From positions 35,063 through 99,062 of the forward strand of contig JAFRSP010000070.1 in NCBI GenBank assembly GCA_017427525.1: a stretch of DNA of 64,000 bases, given 5' to 3'. Below are positions 59,887-64,000 of the stretch, one piece after another. Source of the DNA: Clostridia bacterium. Its GTDB lineage: Bacteria > Bacillota > Clostridia > Oscillospirales > Feifaniaceae. A model generated the notes under the pieces. That model did no database searches. It was not told the DNA's origin and saw nothing but the letters and a program-made list of their open reading frames with translations. Positions within the stretch are counted from its first letter, which is position 1. Every line of letters begins with the position of its first letter. The translations under genes and the position numbers were made by a program.

Positions 59887-62286
59887 TTAGCTGCGGAGGA
59901 TGGATTCGGCATACCGCACCGTATCCATGGCCGTGGCGCAGTAGCAATCGGCGCCGATACGATCGGCGTATTCCTGCGTCAAAACCGCGCCGCCCACGGC
60001 GATGCGGCAGGAGGGGAGCTGTTCGTGCAGCAGGGCGATGGTCTCCTCCATGGCCGGAACCGTGGTGGTCATTAAGGCACTGAGCCCGACAAGCGGCGAG
60101 CCGTGCTGCCTGGCCGCCTCGAGGATCATCTCGGCGCTGACGTCTCTGCCGAGGTCCACCACCGAAAAGCCGTAGTTCTGGAGCAGCACCTTGACGATGT
60201 TCTTTCCGATATCATGGATGTCGCCCTTCACGGTGGCCAACACGATAGCGGGACCGTGTGCATTGTCGGCAGGGAGGCGCTCCTTGACCTTGTCGAAGGC
60301 AGCCTTGGCCGCTTCGGCCGCCATGAGCAGCTGGGGCAGGTAGACGGTTTTGCGTTCGAAGCCTTTCCCTACGATATCGAGGGCGGGAATGATTTGCTCG
60401 TTGACCACATCCAGAGGTGAAACAGTTTCAAGCGCCGCCGCAGCCGCGATGGCCGCTTGGGAGGCCAGTCCGTGCACGATGGCTTCGGTCAGGTCGCTGA
60501 CGCTCTTTTCGGCAGGGACTTTGGCGGAGGGGGCCACATCGGCAAGGGCGGTGGAGAAGCCGATATAGTCTGAGCAGTTTTCATCGTAGCCCATGAGGGC
60601 GTTGTAGGCGCGCAGGGCTTTTTGGATCTCGAGCGAGCCGGGGTTGACAATGGCTGCGCTCAGCCCCTCGGTCAAGGCCATGGTCAGGAAAGAGGCAGTG
60701 AGCGCCGTTCTCGCCGGCAGTCCGAAAGAGATATTGGAAACGCCCAGCACAGTGCGGCAGTTCAGCTGCGTGCGAATCAGACGAACGGCCTGAAGGGCGA
60801 CTTTGGTGGCAGACGGTTCCGCCGAGACCGCCATAGCAAGGGGGTCGAAGATGAGATCATCGGGGCGGATGCCATAGGAGACAGCGGTTTTCAGGATTTT
60901 TTCGGCGATGGCAAGTCTGCCATCCGCCGTGTCGGGGATCCCGTTTTCATCCAGCGTGAGGCAGACCACAAGGCCGCCATAGCGCTTCACAAGTGGGAAC
61001 ACGGCTTCCATACTCTCTTTTTTCCCGTTGACCGAGTTCACGAGAGGTTTGCCGTTGTAGCAGCGCATGGCGCGCTCCAGCGCGGCGGGATCGGAACTGT
61101 CGAGCTGAAGGGGGAGGGTGCATACGCTTTGCAGCGAAGTGGCCGCCTGCTGCAGCAGGGCAGCCTCGTCGAGCCCGGGCAGGCCGACATTGACGTCGAG
61201 TACATGGGCGCCCTGCTCCTGTTGAGAGAGTCCTTCGCGCAGCAGATAATCGAGGTTGTTTTCGAGAAGCGCCTGCTTGAGACGTTTGCGTCCGGTCGGA
61301 TTGATGCGCTCGCCGATGACGACGGGAGAGTCTCCAAACACCACGCAATCGGAATACGAGCTGATCACGCTGCGGTGCTTTTCTGTGACAGGGAGAGGCT
61401 CCATGTTTGCAGTTTTCTGACAGAGCAGGCGGATAAACTCCGGGTTTGTGCCGCAGCAGCCGCCGACAAAGCGGGCGCCTGCCGCGACCATCTCGGTCAT
61501 GATGTCGGAGAATTCCTCCGCACCGACGTCGAACACCGTTTCGCCGTTGACGCTGCGGGGCATACCGGCATTGGGCTTGACCAGAACCGGGAGACTGGAG
61601 CAGGCGACCAAACGGCGGATTACCGGCACCATTTGTTTCGGGCCAAGCGAGCAGTTGGCGCCGAGCGCATCTACGCCGAGTCCCTCCAGCATGGCGACCA
61701 TGGCCTCCGGCGTTGCGCCGGTCATGAGTTTGGAGGTTTCGTCGTAGGTGTTGCTCACAAAGATCGGAAGGCTGCAATTCTCCTTTGCGGCAAGCACGGC
61801 CGCCTTGGTTTCATAGCAGTCGTTCATGGTCTCGATAAAAACCAGATCGGCGCCGGCGGCGGCGCCCGCCCGCACGGTTTCGGAAAAGATGGAGACCGCC
61901 TCTTCGAAGGGCAGGTCGCCGAGCGGCTCGAGGATTCGTCCGAGAGGGCCGATATCGAGGGCGACAAAGCGGGGAACGTTGTCGGGATTGGGAGCGGCCT
62001 TTCTCCCCTCCTGGGCGCAGTGTACTGCGGCCTCCACGACCTGTGCAACCGTCGGCAAGCCGTCGAGCCCCGTGTATTTCAGACGGTTTGCGCCGAAGGT
62101 ATTGGTCAGGACCAGATTGCTCCCGTTTTCAAAGTAGACCCTGTGCAGACTGACGATCCGGTCGGGGTGCCGGAGATTCCAGAGTTCAGGCAGCTCGCCC
62201 GGCTGAAGCCCGAGGGACTGAAGAACCGTTCCGGTTCCCCCGTCGAGATAGACCAGGTGGTCCTTGGCGTATTCCAGAATGTTCAT
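59887..62286 (-). CDS. metH: Cobalamin-dependent methionine synthase MetH, lacking the reactivation domain
   Basis: Moves a methyl group from methyltetrahydrofolate to homocysteine through cobalamin; 799 residues. Domains: homocysteine-binding barrel (about 1-300) with zinc cysteines in GANCSLGP and GGCCGTNP; pterin-binding barrel (about 310-590; INPTGRKRLK, DVNVGLPG); cap and B12 domain (about 600-799) with DIHDIGKN carrying the cobalt-ligand His. The AdoMet-dependent reactivation domain of E. coli MetH is absent and is encoded by the gene at 62381. ATG 62286 follows GGAGGAA. Last gene of the metF operon. Confidence 0.94.
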   Translation of the reverse strand: MNILEYAKDHLVYLDGGTGTVLQSLGLQPGELPELWNLRHPDRIVSLHRVYFENGSNLVLTNTFGANRLKYTGLDGLPTVAQVVEAAVHCAQEGRKAAPNPDNVPRFVALDIGPLGRILEPLGDLPFEEAVSIFSETVRAGAAAGADLVFIETMNDCYETKAAVLAAKENCSLPIFVSNTYDETSKLMTGATPEAMVAMLEGLGVDALGANCSLGPKQMVPVIRRLVACSSLPVLVKPNAGMPRSVNGETVFDVGAEEFSDIMTEMVAAGARFVGGCCGTNPEFIRLLCQKTANMEPLPVTEKHRSVISSYSDCVVFGDSPVVIGERINPTGRKRLKQALLENNLDYLLREGLSQQEQGAHVLDVNVGLPGLDEAALLQQAATSLQSVCTLPLQLDSSDPAALERAMRCYNGKPLVNSVNGKKESMEAVFPLVKRYGGLVVCLTLDENGIPDTADGRLAIAEKILKTAVSYGIRPDDLIFDPLAMAVSAEPSATKVALQAVRLIRTQLNCRTVLGVSNISFGLPARTALTASFLTMALTEGLSAAIVNPGSLEIQKALRAYNALMGYDENCSDYIGFSTALADVAPSAKVPAEKSVSDLTEAIVHGLASQAAIAAAAALETVSPLDVVNEQIIPALDIVGKGFERKTVYLPQLLMAAEAAKAAFDKVKERLPADNAHGPAIVLATVKGDIHDIGKNIVKVLLQNYGFSVVDLGRDVSAEMILEAARQHGSPLVGLSALMTTTVPAMEETIALLHEQLPSCRIAVGGAVLTQEYADRIGADCYCATAMDTVRYAESILRS

Positions 62287-62380
62287 GGCTGCATTCCTCC
62301 TTGAAAAGAGATGGGGAATCCCCAAAAGGTCTTGTTGCCGACAAAAGGCGGCAGATCAAAGAAGAGGATGCCCTTCGGCG

Positions 62381-63082
62381 CTACCGCCGGAAGAGGCAGG
62401 CGGTGTTGGGGCAGAGCTCACAGGTCTGGACGTTTTGCCGGCAGCCGTCTTCCCCGATGCCGACAATGGCTGAAACCGACTTTTTGGGGATCATCAAAAG
62501 CTCCGGCGTGACGCTGATGCCGACGGTTCGAAAACTGTTCAGCGTCTGGAGCAGGGGAACCTGCGCGGTGAGCGGGAGATCGCCGTAGCCGGGGCTGAAG
62601 CGCGGCCGCAGGAAGAGCCCGCTCTTGGAGAGCGCCTCGGCCCAGTCGGCGCAAAGCGCATTGCACAGGGCTTCAACAGCCGCCGTGCCGGCAGCCTCGA
62701 GCACAAGAGCCTTTGCAACACTGCTGAGGCTGGCGCGCATTCTCTGGCGGTCGGCCTCGATGCCCACGGTGGCGGCAAACACGATCCCCTCACGGCAGCC
62801 TCTGAGGTTGGCGGCAAGATTTGCGCTGTCCAGCCGAAAGGCGCCGAAATCCACCAGACCGTCTTCCGCAAGAAGCGGCATGCGGCAGGCACAGGCACGG
62901 TAGCTCACAACGGCCTCGAAGTCACGCAGGGCGGCGGCAACCAGCTCCTGCTCGGAAGGGGAGAGCCGGTAGCCTCTTTGAAATCCCATATAGCGCAGGA
63001 CCTCGTCAAAGGGGATTTTGATCTGCGCGGGACTCGCCTGGAACAGGGTTGCGGCACTGCTTGGCAGGGAAAATCTCGTCAT
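62381..63082 (-). CDS. Free-standing MetH reactivation-domain protein
   Basis: A 233-residue protein of the vitamin-B12-dependent methionine synthase activation family. The AdoMet-binding signature RFSPGYGDLPL is present, with the preceding helical region and a C-terminal cysteine cluster (CRQNVQTCELCPNTACLF) that may bind metal. It would remethylate oxidised cob(II)alamin on the truncated MetH downstream. ATG 63082 overlaps the metF stop (ATGA), so it is coupled to metF. Confidence 0.88.
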   Translation of the reverse strand: MTRFSLPSSAATLFQASPAQIKIPFDEVLRYMGFQRGYRLSPSEQELVAAALRDFEAVVSYRACACRMPLLAEDGLVDFGAFRLDSANLAANLRGCREGIVFAATVGIEADRQRMRASLSSVAKALVLEAAGTAAVEALCNALCADWAEALSKSGLFLRPRFSPGYGDLPLTAQVPLLQTLNSFRTVGISVTPELLMIPKKSVSAIVGIGEDGCRQNVQTCELCPNTACLFRR

Positions 63083-63945
63083 TTTATGATCTCCGACACA
63101 TTCTCCTGGATCTTGGCGGCGACCGACGGATTGTTCATGGAATAGACGTGAACGGCGCCGACACCGTTGGCAAAGAGATCCACGATCTGTTCCGTGGCGT
63201 AGGCGATGCCAGCCTGCTTCATGGCAGGGGGGTTGTCTTTGAAATGATCGATCAGACTGAGCAGACGGCGCGGGAGAAGATTCCCAGAGAGGGTGACGAT
63301 GCGGGCGATCTGCTTGTAGTTGGTAACCGGCATGATCCCCGCGACAATGGGAACGGTGATGCCGGCCTCTCTGATCTTATAGAGGAAGTTGTAAAAAATG
63401 TCGTTGTCGAAAAACATCTGGGTGGTCAGGAACTCGCAGCCCGCCTCCACTTTTTCTTTGAGGTGGAGAATATCTTCGCGCTGGGAGGGGGATTCCGGAT
63501 GCCCCTCGGGGTAGCATGCCCCGCCGATGCAAAAGCCGCCGTATGCCACCGCGTCGCGCACCAATTCGCTGGCATAGTGATAGTCCCAATCCGCTTGTGG
63601 GGCGGCGCCTTCGGCGATGTCCCCACGCAGGGCCAGCACATTTTCGATCCCGGCTGCACGGATGGCGTCCAGCTGACGGTGAACGCCCTCTCTGGTGGAG
63701 TTGATGCAGGTGAGATGGGCCAGCATGGGAACCGAGAAACTCTTCTGCAGGTTGGCGGCAATCGAAACGGTGTAGTCGCTGGTGCCGCCGCCCGCCCCGT
63801 AAGTGACGCTCATATAACTGGGAGACAGAGAGGCGATCTGACCGGCTTTTTTCTCGATGCTCTGGTAAGTATCACTGGTTTTCGGCGGAAAGACCTCAAA
63901 GGAGAGAGAGGGCTTTTCCGCGCGGATGATATCGATAATACGCAT
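63079..63945 (-). CDS. metF: 5,10-methylenetetrahydrofolate reductase
   Basis: Reduces methylene-THF to methyl-THF, the methyl donor for MetH; about 288 residues. The opening LSFEVFPPKTSD (catalytic Glu), SVTYGAGGGTSDYT, ALRGDI, and EFLTTQMFFDND are family hallmarks. ATG 63945 is chosen over a GTG 12 bases upstream because it gives the usual MRIIDII-type start, though its ribosome site is not strong. First gene of the methionine operon in the window; its promoter may lie beyond the right edge. Nothing is evident in 63958-64000. Confidence 0.94.
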   Translation of the reverse strand: MRIIDIIRAEKPSLSFEVFPPKTSDTYQSIEKKAGQIASLSPSYMSVTYGAGGGTSDYTVSIAANLQKSFSVPMLAHLTCINSTREGVHRQLDAIRAAGIENVLALRGDIAEGAAPQADWDYHYASELVRDAVAYGGFCIGGACYPEGHPESPSQREDILHLKEKVEAGCEFLTTQMFFDNDIFYNFLYKIREAGITVPIVAGIMPVTNYKQIARIVTLSGNLLPRRLLSLIDHFKDNPPAMKQAGIAYATEQIVDLFANGVGAVHVYSMNNPSVAAKIQENVSEIIK

Positions 63946-64000
63946 GGAGGGTCTCACGCCTTTCCGAAAGAGATATCGCGAAAAAGGTACAAGCTGCGGA

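Noticed and set aside
60622..62304. 560-codon plus-strand frame opposite metH
   Set aside because: Antisense of MetH with no recognisable domain.

Overview
The window looks like chromosome of an anaerobic, endospore-forming, moderately GC-rich Firmicute (class Clostridia; an Oscillospiraceae-like relative is my best guess, inferred from gene content and composition, not from a marker search). Reasons: a spoIIAA-spoIIAB-sigF operon and spoIIP; a tungsten-type aldehyde ferredoxin oxidoreductase; a Re-citrate synthase type operon; strong AGGAGG ribosome sites with many GTG/TTG starts; SigA-type promoters (TTGNNN-N16/17-TATNNT); and Clostridia-type families (DUF975, DUF5711, ClpE-like, ECF module next to truA). 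I see no prophage, insertion sequence, CRISPR array or plasmid gene. It is mostly core genome, with one accessory metabolic island at the left end.

Region 1-8.1 kb is a tungsten/molybdenum cofactor island: moeA (runs off the left edge), a ThiF/HesA-type adenylyltransferase, a LysR regulator, a tungstate ABC transporter (tupABC), an unusual MoaE-like protein, a MoaD-like sulfur carrier and an AOR-family oxidoreductase. Together these would import tungstate, make and load the pterin cofactor, and use it in one oxidoreductase. The most striking observation is that the tungstate-binding protein appears circularly permuted: the stretch that normally ends TupA lies between its lipobox and the usual start of the binding domain. 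8.1-31.4 kb is mixed housekeeping: esterase, MecA adaptor, a membrane-anchored DUF4015-like protein, a DEAD-box-family helicase with a DECD motif, an AIM24 protein, a glycine-riboswitch-controlled AGCS symporter, a truncated PTS-Enzyme-I-like protein, acetyltransferase, TatD, MetG, a DUF975 membrane protein, a flavin/PNPOx protein, a secreted GHL10-amidase fusion and ribokinase, followed by the operon Re-citrate synthase - aconitase - isocitrate dehydrogenase, which would make 2-oxoglutarate for glutamate synthesis.

31.7-49.3 kb: valS, folC, the spoIIA operon, pcrA followed by a run of closely spaced genes (a methyltransferase, ecfA1-ecfA2-ecfT, truA, a DUF5711 protein, cvpA, a ClpE-like chaperone) and a small membrane protein. 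49.4-49.9 kb is a four-tRNA operon on the minus strand (Gly-Arg-His-Gln) with a clear promoter and terminator. 50.2-57.2 kb is a plus-strand run hflX-yigZ-dgt-dnaG-rpoD-xpt ending at a strong terminator. 57.2-59.8 kb holds spoIIP, a small anchored protein of unknown function and a lipoprotein. The right end (59.9-64 kb) is a minus-strand methionine operon: metF, a free-standing MetH reactivation protein, and a MetH lacking that domain.

Promoters, terminators and starts were read by eye. Product names rest on recognised motifs and family resemblance, with no database search.
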